A stretch of 64,000 nt of DNA from NCBI GenBank assembly GCA_964023205.1, contig OZ026833.1, positions 40,393,137-40,457,136 on the forward strand, in the 5' to 3' direction. The notes under the pieces were generated by a model. It was not told the origin of the DNA. It saw only the letters and a list, made by a program, of their open reading frames with translations, and ran no database searches. Source of the DNA: Lutraria lutraria. Its lineage: Eukaryota > Mollusca > Bivalvia > Venerida > Mactridae. The position numbers were made by a program, and so were the translations under genes. Within the stretch, counting starts at the first letter, position 1; every line of letters begins with the position of its first letter. Positions 1-12,628 of this stretch are shown here, one piece after another.

Positions 1-3000
1 AAAAATGGAATCTTTCAGCAACTACTGTAGAATGGTCAATTTAAATTTTAATAGTAACACATGCATGTTCATGTCAGTATAATTAAAACTGCTTAATTGA
101 TATTCCAATATCAAAGGCCTGAATGCCTGAAATGAGAAGAATTTTGTGATGCAGGGATATCTTTGAGTCGATACAAAATTTAAAACTGTATCAATAATTC
201 TGTTCGAAACGATGACCTAGTACTGTTTATTTAATCAAATATTAAAGATCATATTTCCTGTTTAACCATTTACTTCATAGCCCCAGCCCCTAGTCAATAT
301 ACATAATGTATACTGATAGTGGATTAATTAGATAAACTTGGTACACTGTCTTCATACAGGTTATTGGGAACTGCTACTGTTTAATAGTAAATATAAAAGT
401 TGTTCATTACTTAATAACCTTTTTATGGTGTCATCTTTGTAACTGTGGGATAAATTTTAAAAGAAATAAAGGGGAACAAAAATTGCAAAAAAAATCCCTG
501 TAAGTTTATTTTTGTTTTTTTTCTGATTTTTTTCTATTGACACATCACTTCATTGTAATGCTATATACTGGTTTTATGATTTCTGAATTATGCCAAATTG
601 ATTGTATTTATTTTACTTGCTATGCAAAAATATATATAATATAATGTGTACAAACTGACACAAAGTCTGTGTTTTTTCCTTATCCTTTTTCTTAAATTTG
701 CCATTTCTGTTAAAGACATTGAACCAGGAATGCGAGGCATGTGACTAATGGACCAGAAAGTCCCCTAATTCCACAGTAGGGGGTAATAAAACAGAGAAGG
801 TCATTGATAGACTAGCACTTGTTTACATAATCTGTTACTCCATGCTTATAAAAACAAAAGCAATTTAGTCATAAACTTATCATCACTGTAAATCAATAAA
901 ATTTATTACCCCACTTTTTGACTACCTAGGTGTCAAGTCTACAGACCGTGACCAGACTGGTTTTATCTGACTAGGGGCAATAAAACAATTAAGAGATTAG
1001 ACCACATGTGGATTTGGGGGGGGGGGGGTCACTTATATAGTAGCTGTTCAATGTCTTTAACTATGAGACATACAATAAAAGATCTTAAAGCAAGAATTGT
1101 TATTGCAAACTCCACTAAATTATGCCTTGGGCTGTAAAAATCAACACTTTACACTCAAAATTAAATAAATGTGCAAAGGTAAAACTTGACTCAGTGCCAG
1201 TGATTGAAGGTGCACATTCAGGAATTTATGGCCAGCAATCAAGGTCATCGAGACCCAGACAGAGTGTCTGATAAATGTGTCAAGTTCAAAGGATGTTTTT
1301 AAAACAATCAGGGGTTGTGAAAGTATACCATAGTACAAAAACTTTGACATAGTTGATCATAATTTGGCATGTTAAATGTGGTGGACTATGTTTTTGACTG
1401 ATCTTCAATTGCAAGACCACCCACGTAGATTAAATCTATGTTCAAATACGTAGCACGTGCCAGATAAAAAATATTTGAAGGGGGGTCATAAAACACCAAG
1501 GTGACACATTATTTTGATAATTATATACTGGAAGTGTTCTGAATTATTACTGAATTTCTTATGTTTTCAATTGTTGTTTTTTTCACATGCATTCACGGCA
1601 ATCTTTGTGACTTGAATATTGTTTTACATCAAAGACGAGTAAAGCGGTTGTATATGACTTTTACTGCATCAAATTTGTTTGATGATACGGAATAAAGGAA
1701 AATATTTACGTATGTTTCGACAAATCTAGCATAATTGATGTAAAAAATGAACCATGTGCTTGCAGACTTCTGTGTTCATGATACGTCGAGTTATCGGCGC
1801 ATGACTCGTTTTGTGTTAAATGGTATTTACAACATTTACTGAATAATAGACGAAATATTTTTGTACATGGAATATTGATAATTGTAAGCTTTGGAATAAA
1901 AAATTGGCGATATTTCGAAGGGAAAGGTATCAGTTTAGGTTTGATTTGACGAATTGATTTGACTAGTAGAGTCATATTGTTCTTCAATAAATAAGTCCCG
2001 CCCACGAGAAGATTGAATCCAATATGGAAAAAACTTTTTATTAAACCTTGTGTCAAAATGATACCAGGTACAGTAGATTATACTAGGCTAAAAAAAGAAA
2101 ATCAATACAGTTATAGCGGTAAGTAAATCCCAGGGTGTTTGCTTTGCGCAGTACTTGACGCTCTGTTAGCGAGTTAGTATGTAAAACAACAATGACCAAT
2201 GAAGTGTCCGAAAGAGTGCGTATATGAGGTTTCCGAGAGAGTTGGGTCCCAAAAGCTAAAAATAGAAAATTGATACTGTATAGTAACAGCTTCGATGGTA
2301 TTTGCTTGGTGACTGTGTGTGGATGATTATTTGGACTGCGTGCACTATCGCTCTGTTAGCGAGTAACGAAAAAGACCGAAAAAATGTAGTACAAAGCACT
2401 CCCTAAGATTACTGTACAGAGCAGTGCAGTGTTGAAATTCATAGTCTGCGTGATCGCTGTATGAGACGAATTTACAAGTAAATTCATCTCATAAAAACCA
2501 AGTCCATAAATACATTTGGCCTAACAGGTCCTCCTATATCCATCATGATCATATTGGTCTATTCTTATAGATTTCTCTAATATGATAAGGATCACTAACT
2601 CAATGTTTGAAAAGTCTGTACATACAAATACAAAATATACAGATATTCTTCAATGGACTTAATTTGCTTCAGTTTTTTTGCACTGACATAATTTATGATG
2701 CTTGATTAAATGACCAAAATTCATTCAAATGTAATCAACAGTGATACTAAAATTATGAAGCAATCACTACAAGCAATAAATTACAAATGATCCTTATCAA
2801 ATTGTAGGTAGTATATGTGCTGTTCTGTCACATGATCTGATCCATGTTGAAATACCAGATCTTAGGCCAACTAAGAAAATGTGCCTACGACGCAGTCTCC
2901 AGACCAACATACAAAACCTAATAAGAACTAGACATGTGTCCACAGGACACAAGTGACCCCCACATTCCATTGTTTTGTCACAATGAATTCTGTACAATTA

Positions 3001-3426
3001 GCATGGGGGGGGGGGGGGGCAAAAACATGTTTTGGCCTAAACTTGGGTTGTTCCCTTTTTAGACCTCACACAATTTTTTTTATCAGTAAACTAGTTAAAT
3101 AAACTTCTCATCCATTCCACCCACATAACTAAATTAAGCTAAAATTAGAGCTCAAACAAAGAATTCAGTGCATTCACTAAATATGCACTAACTCTAAGGC
3201 TGAAAATAAGTTTGTTTTGAGTGCTCCTACATACTCACGAACATCCTGTGTATTTTGGAGGGCATTTTTTTTACTATTGTTACATAGTAAAAAATATGAA
3301 ATCCCTACCTACCTACCTACCTACCCAGTGCTTAAATTCAGGGTCGGAGCACTCCAAACAAACTTATTTTTATTTTCAGCCTAACATGGTCTATCTGTAC
3401 AAACAGTTAAAATGAGTAATCCTTAC
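1..3426. other. GALNT intron or flank, no gene seen
   Basis: This lies downstream of the second GALNT exon on the minus strand, so it is probably intron between that exon and catalytic exons beyond the left edge. I searched the minus strand for the expected glycosyltransferase continuation and did not find it. It holds homopolymer G tracts at 1016-1028 and 3005-3019, a CTAC tetranucleotide run near 3305-3327, a pair of direct repeats carrying CGCTCTGTTAGCGAGT at 2159-2174 and 2351-2366, and a fragment of a dispersed repeat at 2926-2963. Confidence 0.5.
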
Positions 3427-5603
3427 GTTGGATGTCTGATGTCTTTCAAAGATCTCTGCAAAGAGATCTTATCACTGGCAAAAGCATTAAATCCATTCAC
3501 TTTATACAGATCATCTTTGAGCTTTTCTTCTTCAGCACTCAGTATTACTGCAGCACCCTGCTCCCCTGGTCCAATACGACCTTCATCTTCAGCAACCTTC
3601 TTGTAGTCATGCCAATCTATCTTCTGTTTCTCACTATTTTCACTCTATTGTTAAAGATATAAATATTCATTGAGACATTTACAGCATGTTCTACAACATT
3701 GTGAACTCCTTGAATAAGATGATGTCCCAATGACCAAAATCTACACAAGTCCTAATATGCTGATTTGACACTTTGTTTGTCCTTGTTTCCGTAATTATTT
3801 TAGTATCACATTTTGTCCCAGCAAGCAAGTTTCCGAGATTTAGAAATTCCAAATATGGCCTAGGACAGACACAAAACTAATGGAGGTTTATAAACACCAA
3901 TGCAATAATTAACAACAGTTACTGTGTTGTTTCATCTAATAATGTAAAAGGTCAAAGGTTAAATTGTATTCACTATAATTCAGCAATCCCTAGCCAGCCT
4001 TAAAAAGTTCCATATAATGAAGTTTTAATCACTTTAAATCACAGACAAGGGAACAAAGGAAACCCTAAAAAACTAACAGTGAAAAGTGCAATGTATCAAA
4101 GGAGGTACCAAAGGCGAATCCAGAATTTTAAGTTAGAGGGGGTGGGGCATAATATTTATGAGTAGGTATCAAGCGAAATTCTACAATCTCAAAGATGGCA
4201 TGTATTTGTACTTACAGCCCAAGTATTAATTTCAGCCAATGAGCTGCCTTGTACATGAATGAGTAATATACATGCAGTAAAAAATGTGACACAAAGACCT
4301 TAGTATTTCTATAAACTCAATAACATCCTGAAACTCGGGATTATAATACAGTTGTACTATAGTGATATACAATTTAACCATTCAATATCACTCCATGAAT
4401 TTTTCACTAATCCCATTAATAGACATGGATAAGAGATTTTAATGCATTGGTGAAAATGTAATCCAATCACAGAAGAGATATATTTAATATTAAATAAGCA
4501 TAATGTTTACTGTTAAAGTAGTTAACACAATATCATTGTTGCAATGGAAAGCCAATACCAATGAGAAGAATCCATTTATCAACTCTCCAATGTCTTACAA
4601 CAATATTTGATTGTATTTGGATTTAATGCATCAATATTGGCTTCATACACTATAAAAACGTAAAATAATATTTTAAGTTATTTACAAGAATTAAATATCA
4701 TATAGTTACTTTTAAGGTCAAGCAACAACAAAATCTAACCTAAAGCGCAAAAATAGTGTTTTTGCGATAAACACAGTACCCTTTTAATATCAACTTTACT
4801 TATCAGCATTAGCCATACCTAATGTGTTGTGCACTTTATTGGTATGATATGATACCATTTAATTCAATTTCATTAATGACAATACTTACGCAACACAAAA
4901 ACAAACAAGACATATTCAGTTTGTCTATTTTGGTCAATTTCTTCACTAAAAAGATTATTTTGTGATTTACACATGATGATATTTTTCTGAGGATTTCCTC
5001 GAATCTTTTACCTGCATGTTATTGTACAAATGTATATATGTAACACAGGTATGACCTATACACACATGATTACATTTTTCTTCTTCTTCAGCATTTTGGA
5101 ACCATGACCCATACCCTTGGAATTTCCTCAGTGTTTTGATAAAAATAGGGAAAATATTTGTGACTTTTGCAATATTTGAATGTACACACACAATCACTGT
5201 CCATAATGGACACTTTGAATAATTACATGTCTATTGCAGTGAATTGATAGACTCTTTGTTTTCAGAGATTTTAGTCATCTTTTAAACTTTTTATTTTTGA
5301 AAGTTTCAATTGGGAATTTTTCTGTGACACAGTTTTCAATTGTAACTATGACCGAATATATTGGCTGTAAAATTAGCAAAAAAAATTCCCTCGATCATGA
5401 TAGTCATTCACAAATAAACTCACCTTAAATCTGAGTACATGATCTCCTCTTGGTTCTACTGGCATCGCTCCATGTGGGACATCAACATATTCATCTGCAT
5501 AGTTCTTGCTGCCGAACAAATACTTCATAGCTAATGGACCTGCAGCCAGGAACAGAATTGCTCCAATCACAAACTTGAGAAGCGTTACTGTATTTCGTCT
5601 CAT
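3427..5603 (-). CDS. Polypeptide N-acetylgalactosaminyltransferase, N-terminal exons (partial)
   Basis: This is the start of a type II Golgi membrane enzyme of the GT27 family, which moves GalNAc from UDP-GalNAc onto Ser/Thr to start mucin-type O-glycans. Exon 1 is 5603-5424 (60 codons, phase 0) and ends at donor GTGAGT. It encodes a short basic head (MRRNT), a hydrophobic signal anchor at about residues 8-30, and stem sequence. Exon 2 is 3623-3427 (197 nt), between acceptor AAACAG and donor GTAAGG. It carries the family's pre-catalytic block: WHDYKKVAEDEGRIGPGEQG, then an EEEKLKDDLYKVNGFNAFAS stretch and ISLQRSLKDIRHP. This matches the GPGEQG / GFN..SD / R..PD.RHP pattern before the catalytic domain. 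The catalytic domain (HNE.WSTL, DxH, lectin domain) is not in the window. The start is the only ATG before the anchor. The isoform cannot be told. Confidence is high for the family and lower for the exact 5' end. Confidence 0.87.
3624..5423 (-). other. GALNT intron 1
   Basis: About 1.8 kb between the two GALNT exons. I see AT-rich sequence without a convincing gene, RNA or mobile element. A minus-strand stretch near 5060-5150 looks mildly coding (ending in a run of Lys/Glu codons) but has no matching splice phases. Confidence 0.55.
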
Positions 5604-5649
5604 AATTCTTGCTTATAGATCTAGGAGTAAAAGACTTTCTTAGCAAACA

Positions 5650-6812
5650 GAACAAGAGGGCCAAGATGGCCCTATATCGCTCACATGACAATCACTGTTC
5701 ACTCATTAAAACATTGTTTTGAACCGTTGACCTAGTTTTTGACCCCAGACGACCTATGTTCGAATTTGTCTTACATATCATTAAGACAAACAGTCTGACT
5801 AGGTTTGGTGAAGATACGATCAAAATTTGACATCTACAGTATAATAAGGTTTTCCTAAGATTTGACTTTGTGACCTGGCTTTTGACCCTAGGTGACCCAT
5901 ATTTGAACTTGTCCTTAATATTATTAAGACAAACAATCTGACTAGGTTTGGCCAAGATCCAATTAAAACCATGACATTTAGAGCTTTTACAAGATTTTTA
6001 CCTAAGATTTGACCTTGTGACCCAGTTTTTGAACCCGGCTGACCCATGTTCATCCTTGACCCACATATCATTGAGGCAAACATTTTGACAAGGTTTGGTG
6101 AAGATCCAATTAAAACTGTGACATCTACAGTGTTAACAAAGTTTTCCTAAGATTTGACCTGGTGACCTAGTTAATGACCCCAGATGACCCATATTTATAT
6201 TTGAGCGTTATATCATTAAAACAAACAATTTGACAAAGTTTGGTGAAGATCCAATAATAACTGTGAAATCTACAGTGTTAACATGGTTTTTCATAAGATT
6301 TGACCTAGCGACCTAGTTTTTGACCCAAGATGACCCATGTTCGAACTCGTCCAAGATATTATGAAGAAAAACATTCTGACAAGGTTTCATGATCATCCAA
6401 TCAAAATAGTGACTTCTAGAGTGTTCACAAGGTTTTCCAGCAATTTGCCCTAGTGACCTAATTCTACTACAGAAATTACCCATTATCAAACTTGACCTAC
6501 ATATTATTAAAATAAACATTCTGACAAAGTTTCATGAAGATGCAGTCAAAACAGTGATTCCTAAAGTGTTCACAAGGTTTTCCCTTATTTGGCCCTGGTG
6601 ACCTAGTTTTTGACCCCAAATGGCCCAATATCTAACTCGTCCGAGATTTTGTTGATATTAACGTTCTGACCCAGTTTTGCTAAAATTGAGCCAAAAATGT
6701 GGCCCCTAGTGTGGTCACAACAAAAAGTTTGACGACGCACAACACACGACGCTGGACGCCGGATGGAGAGTGATCCTAATAGCTCACTTTGTCACTTTGT
6801 GACATGTGAGCT
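5650..6812. repeat. Dispersed repeat with 146-bp tandem units
   Basis: The block starts AACAAGAGGGCCAAGATGGC and ends near GTGAGCTAAAAA. Its core has at least six tandem units whose diagnostic phrase GGTTTTCCTAAGATTTGAC (or a variant) recurs at about 5849, 5993, 6141, 6285, 6431 and 6577, so the period is 144-148 bp. Each unit also carries 'GACCTAGTTTTTGACCCC' and 'GGTTTGGTGAAGATCC'. The 3' end has a GACGCTGGACGCCGGATGG block. A second copy lies in inverse orientation at about 63014-63540. Similar 'GAGGGCC..GATGGCCC' repeats are common in bivalve genomes. It sits directly 5' of GALNT exon 1. No coding capacity is seen. Confidence 0.75.
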
Positions 6813-7522
6813 AAAAATTAAATAAAGCCAGATTAACACTTCAGCCTTTTTAATATAAATCTGTATGGTTTTATGGAAATAATGAATAATAGGCTCATCT
6901 ATACAAGTGTGAATAATATAATAATAATAACCAGTAGGATGAATTTACTGAAAATCCAGTCTGAAAATAACAAATCATTAAAATACGAAAATATCTGTGA
7001 TGATCCAAATGTTAATAACAGTGAAAATATCCATGGTAATCCGAATGTTTAATCTCGGAGATGAAAGGATTATAATAGATGTCCGCCATCTTGGAATTTA
7101 AATGTTTGACTGATGCCTTTTTCAATGCTTACACTTAGACTTTGTGGGTTATAAATGTATCTCAATATCTTTAAGGAATTTGATGCATCCTTTACTAATT
7201 TCCCGTGCCAAATTGCCAGAGTTTTTTTAGTATAATCAAGTTCGTAAACACCCAGTTGTCGGACATTGCCGAGTATATAGCAATGCATTGTGGGATTGTC
7301 TAACAATATCATTTGAGGTGTGTTTAGCAGTTAACGCTGCGAATCCATGTATGTATATAAGTCCTTGCTTTTATAAATTAATAGATGCTGAAATTCAGTG
7401 ACTTCCCAAATTTATCCAAAAAGCCTCTTTTTTTCCAGAATTGGTGAAAGAAATATTCCCAAAAATAAATGCTGAAAATCTCAATTTAATTAAATATGAT
7501 TCTCCTCAAGGTCTGTGAGACT
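6813..7522. other. Intergenic, nothing recognised
   Basis: AT-rich sequence between two repeats. A minus-strand open stretch at 7070-7312 has no recognisable family and no supporting signals. Confidence 0.4.
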
Positions 7523-7990
7523 TGCCTGATAAGCTTAGTGGTTAAATCAGGGCGCTCCATAGACTTCAAAAGTTGGGGGTCAAAATGACCCTTAGCTGAT
7601 AGAAATGTAAAGAGTCAACATAATTTTCTACTAAAGTAATAGTAAATTTGACCCTTTCGTTCCAATTCTCAAGAGTCAAAAACCTTATTTTTCAAATTTC
7701 AAGAGTCAAAATGCCATTTCAAGAGTCAAAGGAGAGCCCTGGTTAAATCTTTGGTCTACTGACCAAGAGGTTGTGAGTTTGAGTCCCTGGTGAGGCTCAC
7801 ACTGTCCACTGTGGCCGGGGTAGCATGGCAGTAGCGTGCAGATAGAATGCGGTTAGATGTCACATGGTTCAGGCCTAATTGAAGACCATGGAAGTTGGTT
7901 TAGCCTGGTTAGGATAACTGCTCGCCACATTATAACTGACATAATCTATGTTGAAAATCAAAATGGCGTTAAAACTTAAATCTGATGAAT
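7523..7990 (+). mobile_element. tRNA-derived SINE, interrupted
   Basis: The head reads like a tRNA-derived RNA polymerase III promoter: an A-box-like TAAGCTTAGTGG at about 7530-7540 and a B-box-like GTTTGAGTCCC at about 7776-7786. The two boxes are separated by a later insertion at 7548-7740. With that insertion and one copy of its duplicated target removed, the boxes return to tRNA-like spacing. The 3' end (AATGGCGTTAAAACTTA) resembles the GGCGTTAAA tail of marine-invertebrate SINEs. Confidence 0.6.
7548..7740. mobile_element. hAT-like MITE (193 bp) inside the SINE
   Basis: Ends are CAGGGCGCTCC and GGAGAGCCCT(G), which are inverted repeats of the CAGGG...CCCTG hAT type. It is flanked by GGTTAAAT at 7540-7547 and 7741-7748, an 8-bp target duplication (7 bp if the last G belongs to the element). 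The interior has several copies of AAGAGTCAAA. There is no coding sequence, so it is non-autonomous. Confidence 0.72.
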
Positions 7991-8416
7991 TAGGTAAATA
8001 AATCATGTTCTGTGAATAAAACTTACATTACTTAGCATTACTTAATGAAATACTACGTAAATGTTTCTTATAGAAAACTTACAATTGATAAAGAGTTTGT
8101 AGAACACTGTGCAGTGGTCTGCGAAATTAGTACTTGTCCAGGACAACAGTCCGACAAGTAGCTTTTGTGGTCATTTTCAAGATTTTGTAAAGAATATAAA
8201 ACCTAAAGGAAAACCATTCACGTTCGGTGATTTGGACAAGTAGTTCAAAATCCTGAATTCACAGACTGCTGCAGAACATATTCTAACTCGGTTGTCCTTT
8301 GCCAATAACCGCGATGGAAATTTCCAAAAATATAAGGCTAACTAAAAAAGCCGCTAAGGCCCCTTCTCAATTTTTGGAAAAAAGGCCTTGAGTTAACACA
8401 GAAATAGCCATTGATG
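7991..8416. other. Intergenic, nothing recognised
   Basis: No gene, RNA or clear repeat seen. Confidence 0.35.
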
Positions 8417-8757
8417 CTAGTGTAATGTGTACTGAGCGCAATACACTTAATACAATAAACACCAACCCTATAACCGGGCTGTAACTCAATATATACAGTA
8501 AGACAAAGATATACTAATTTTCCTTGGGCCTATAGTGTACCTTGGCTAATTGATTGGTAACAAAAGATATACAAAATATTTACAAACGACTGGATGAAAC
8601 TAAATATACATTGTATTTACACGGGACCAGACGTAAAAAGTAATACCATACAACATAGACTGTTGGATACCAACCTGTATATATTGACTTACAGCCCAGT
8701 TATAGGGTTGGTGTTTAATTGTATTAAGTGTTTTGCGCTCGGTACACGTAACACTAG
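8417..8757. repeat. Fold-back element / MITE with 83-85 bp arms
   Basis: The left arm (8417-8501) and right arm (8675-8757) are near-perfect inverted repeats. Both contain GTGTAC(T/C)GAGCGCAA, AACACCAACCCTATAAC and GGGCTGTAA. About 170 bp of unrelated sequence lies between them. The short open frame across the right arm (8594-8785) is incidental. Confidence 0.7.
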
Positions 8758-10129
8758 ACGAAAGTGTATAATCTCGTTATGCTAGGGCATAAAACTCCCT
8801 AGTTCTGGGTCCCATAACTAAATTGGTCTTTTTTATTTCGTCTTGTTGACCATTTTAGTTATGGAATTGTCCTCTTACAAAGTCAACAGCTTAAGACGCT
8901 TGTTCATGCGTCTATTGAATCAGATCAATTTACATGCTTTCCGGAATGCTACGGACTTAATCCAAAGCATTTACGAGGAAAATTTGAAATTATGGGTAGT
9001 ATGAAACATCGGCAAAATATTTGATAACTTTCGTCTGTTGAAGGTATATTTTTGGTCATATTGATATATTATACTATAATTCATCGAATTGTACACAAGT
9101 TTTACGGAAATTTGTGCATTAAATAGGAAAACGAACACGACTCAGATTGAGTCGTTTACCTGTTAGCTTTTAAAGAACAAGTGGCTTTGACGATGAACTG
9201 CAATGCAGACGTATCATCGTCAAAGCCCCTTTGACTAAAAACTCCCCAATTCATGATCAAATGCAAAACCTATAAATTTCTAACTTTGACAAAAATTTTA
9301 ATGTAATCACACTTAAGTGTCTGTGACTTATCAGGCAAATACCGATTAAGATATTATATCAGGACAAAGATGTTTCAAAGAAGTCTATTTTACTTTTAGA
9401 TGAGTCAACTTGACAACTTTGATAAAAATTGATTAATCGTGATAGTATAGGTTAATTTAAGTGACGCAAATTCGATTTTCATTCTAAACATGAAGTGGTT
9501 TGTTTACACATCAGAAAAATGTTTAACTCTGTCCAACCGGTGTTCAAGCCACATACAGAAAATTGAATTTACATGGGGATACGTTGCAACTCGCATCAAA
9601 TAACATGCTGAACACGAACAGAAAAAATATTTTTTGCTCACAAATAGTGAAATATTAATTTACCTCCAATTGTAAGTACAGCTAATAACAAAATATACGA
9701 CGACAAGACGTAGAAAACAAAATATCCGGCTAAAATCCACGTCTACAATGCTATCTACTCCATGGTTGACACTTAATTCCAGTACTGTATCGATTTCGGT
9801 ACAATAAGTAAAAGCCGGTATGACCGTGACAATGTCACAGTTATCTCCCCTATTGATATTTATTTTACTAAAATAATCATGGTGAACAATAAAAGTGAAC
9901 AAGCCGTAAAATTCGTATAATTAATACCGCCATCTTATTATAGGGACTCTGTTCACTATTGTCAACCCGATCTTAGTGGTTAAAAAACTATTCATTATGT
10001 AGTCAATAATACTTAAATTTGCAATTTTGTCTTTTTACCGGTAACAATCATGGTTTAACCACATATGTAAAGGCGTCAGTAGTGTAGACTATTTTATATG
10101 TTCCTCAAATTTGTTTTAAGTGGATACAA
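8758..10129. other. Intergenic; one strong small hairpin
   Basis: No gene recognised. It contains a perfect 14-bp stem: GGCTTTGACGATGA at 9183-9196 pairs with TCATCGTCAAAGCC at 9214-9227, and a small palindrome CTGCAATGCAG lies in the loop. An 8-bp hairpin (ACGACTCA/TGAGTCGT) lies just upstream near 9137-9155. An open minus-strand stretch at 9660-9902 has no recognisable family. Confidence 0.4.
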
Positions 10130-11570
10130 TCCATGTATGTTCATGATTTTAGTGAGTTATTCTCTGACGTACATAATCCTGTTAGCTTAGAATTCAATTT
10201 CATAAAACCTTTTCATGGAACCGTGACTGAATCTAATGAACCGAAAATAAAACTTTGGGATAAAAATAAAACAAATGAGTATGTAGAAAATATTGATCGT
10301 CATGCTGTTGACTCAATTTTTGATTCTTTATGTTTTTCGAACAAAATAAAAATTTTACTCAACAAAATGCAGACGACGCTGTAAAATTGATATCTAATCT
10401 ATTTAAAGATACTTCTATAAATACATTTGGCTATCGTAATATGAAGGGAAAATGTGCAAATAAAGGCACCAATGGTGCCGATGGAAGTAATATGTCGCCG
10501 TGGTTTGGAGCGCAGTGCAGAAAAGCACGTCGTAACTTTCACAGAGCGAAATATTTATATAAAATAAGAAAAAATACCACAAACAAAGATAATTTGAAAT
10601 ATAAAAGTAAAGTATGCAAAAATACTATGAACAAGTTTTACAATAAAAATAAGTATAAAAATGTAAAAAAAATGAAAAATTTACAACATCGTGACCCGAG
10701 TAAATACTGGAAAATCTTACGGGGAGATAACTCCAATAAAATAGAAGCTAATTTAAATGACCTTCACGATTTTTTTAAAAATGTAAATACTAAAACTATC
10801 GATACCGAGTCAGAAACCGGCCAACTTGAAGAAGGCATTATTAATGAGCATATAAATGATATAATCACCGAAAATGAAATTAAATTTGCTGTTAAATCTT
10901 TGAATAATAACAAAGCATGCGGTCACGATAACATTGTCAATGAACATATTAAACATACTTATCCTTTAATGAAAAATGTTTATCTGAAATTATTTAATTT
11001 AGTATTTGATAGTGGAATTATACCTGAATCTTGGACGATAGGAATTATAAACCCCATTTATAAAAATAAGGGAGATAAATCCAAACCAGAAAATTATAGA
11101 CCAATAACCCTATTAAGTTACCTAGGAAAACTCTTTATTTGTGTTCTAAATAATAGGCTAACAAAATATGTCGAGTCAAATGAAATAATAAATAATACTC
11201 AAGCAGGCTTCAGGAAAGGATTCTCAACCTCAGACAATATGTTTTCATAATAAGTTCATTAAAATAATTTTGAAAACTGTCCACTAATTTAAATAAACCT
11301 CTTTTCGTTTGTTTTCTCTTTTTTGTGACTCTCCGGTGTTCATATTGGACATCATCTTTTTCTCTCTTTTCGTGTAAAGAATCTCAATCCAATGCACTCT
11401 ACTATCGTATTATGTTTTATACTTGTTTATCTGTTTATGTTCATTTTCTCCATGTTAGTATGACTATTTTCTGTCAAAGAGCCTCAACTAAAATGTTAAT
11501 TGTGTACCTCATTTATTCATGTATCATGAAATGAGCGAATAAAAGTATTTTGACTTTGACTTGACTTCTA
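10130..11570 (+). mobile_element. Non-LTR retrotransposon (LINE), internally deleted
   Basis: It encodes the end of the endonuclease region and the N-terminal half of a LINE reverse transcriptase, in two frames joined by a frameshift near 10340 (10133-10384, then 10330-11250). Diagnostic text is EPKIKLWDKNKTNEYVENID, then PWFGAQCRKARRNFHRAKY, KYWKILRGDN, and the RT blocks PENYRPITLLSYLGKLF and QAGFRKGFSTSDNMF. The frame stops just after that last block, before the catalytic YADD region. The following 300 bp is LINE 3' sequence ending in TTGACTTTGACTTGAC-type tail repeats near 11550-11575. The central RT, including the active-site aspartates, is deleted, so it cannot transpose itself. Confidence 0.82.
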
Positions 11571-12628
11571 CTTTGACACATTTTAAATAATTACAAAGAT
11601 GATCATAATTAATTTTAATTGCTTGTATTATGCATTTATGAATAATAATACGTACTGTTTTAATGCTTCAGTGTTTAACAGACGCTATATATACCAACTG
11701 AATTAATCGGTCTGTTAATATTACAGCCAATTTATAAATACAAATACCATATATCATACACTGCTAAATATATAACTATTAAATTAATTCATTTCCGAGT
11801 GTCTCTATTTTGGTCAGTGAATGGTGTCAAGAGAAATGAATTATTTGATGATTCGAATACATGCTTGTTAAAACGAAAACATGACGGATAAAATATCTCA
11901 ATTTCAGCCCCTAAATCATGCCAAATGAAAACGCTGAAGACAACTACTGAAAACATGATCTCAATACTGTTTTTACAAAAAATGACAATCAGACGTAAAT
12001 GATTAAATAAGTGTTTTAACTACCGAATTTATATAATAGAACATGGTTTTGAAAAGTATTTAGATATTTTAGATACTAAATTGTAAGAATGTTATACACA
12101 AATTCACACAAGCGTCTGTCGATGAACATGCGTTCTGCACCATTATCAATGAAATATTACCTTAAAAAAACCATCTCTGGTGTGTTTTTGAAGCTTTTAA
12201 TGTGCTACTGTTCAGTTAGTGTTATAAGAGGCAAATAAACAATATACAGGATTGAATAGTAGTTGTTAAGCATAAGAAATTTTTAAAACATTTTTATAAC
12301 TGACAAGTTGCCAGTTTTAATGTATTTATTGAAAAAGTGTAAATGCGTCGTAATTGTGCATCTTTGTATTTAATTAAATTTGCTAATTTATCTTTTTGCA
12401 TTTCGCAAAAAAAATCGGTCGGCGGATCTGAAATTTAATATTCTTAAAAACACGTATTCTACAAAGATTACTTCAGGTACACTAACTGATACTAACAGGG
12501 ACTATGATGGTATGTATCATGCGTGTCAAGTTATTGTTAATGACAAAACATACATCGAACACTAAACGCGTGATGCATGTTGCCAATCATTTTAATGATA
12601 GCTTTTAGCAAAATATTTTGTTCATCAA
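11571..12628. other. PKS upstream region, no gene
   Basis: AT-rich sequence between the LINE tail and the PKS promoter. A 61-codon open frame at 12380-12565 has no recognisable family and ends before the conserved promoter block. Confidence 0.4.

Noticed and set aside
7070..7312. 80-codon minus-strand gene
   Set aside because: No family resemblance, signal or splice context.
12380..12565. Upstream coding exon of the PKS
   Set aside because: The ATG at 12786 directly precedes a full ketosynthase N-terminus, and the conserved promoter lies between the two.
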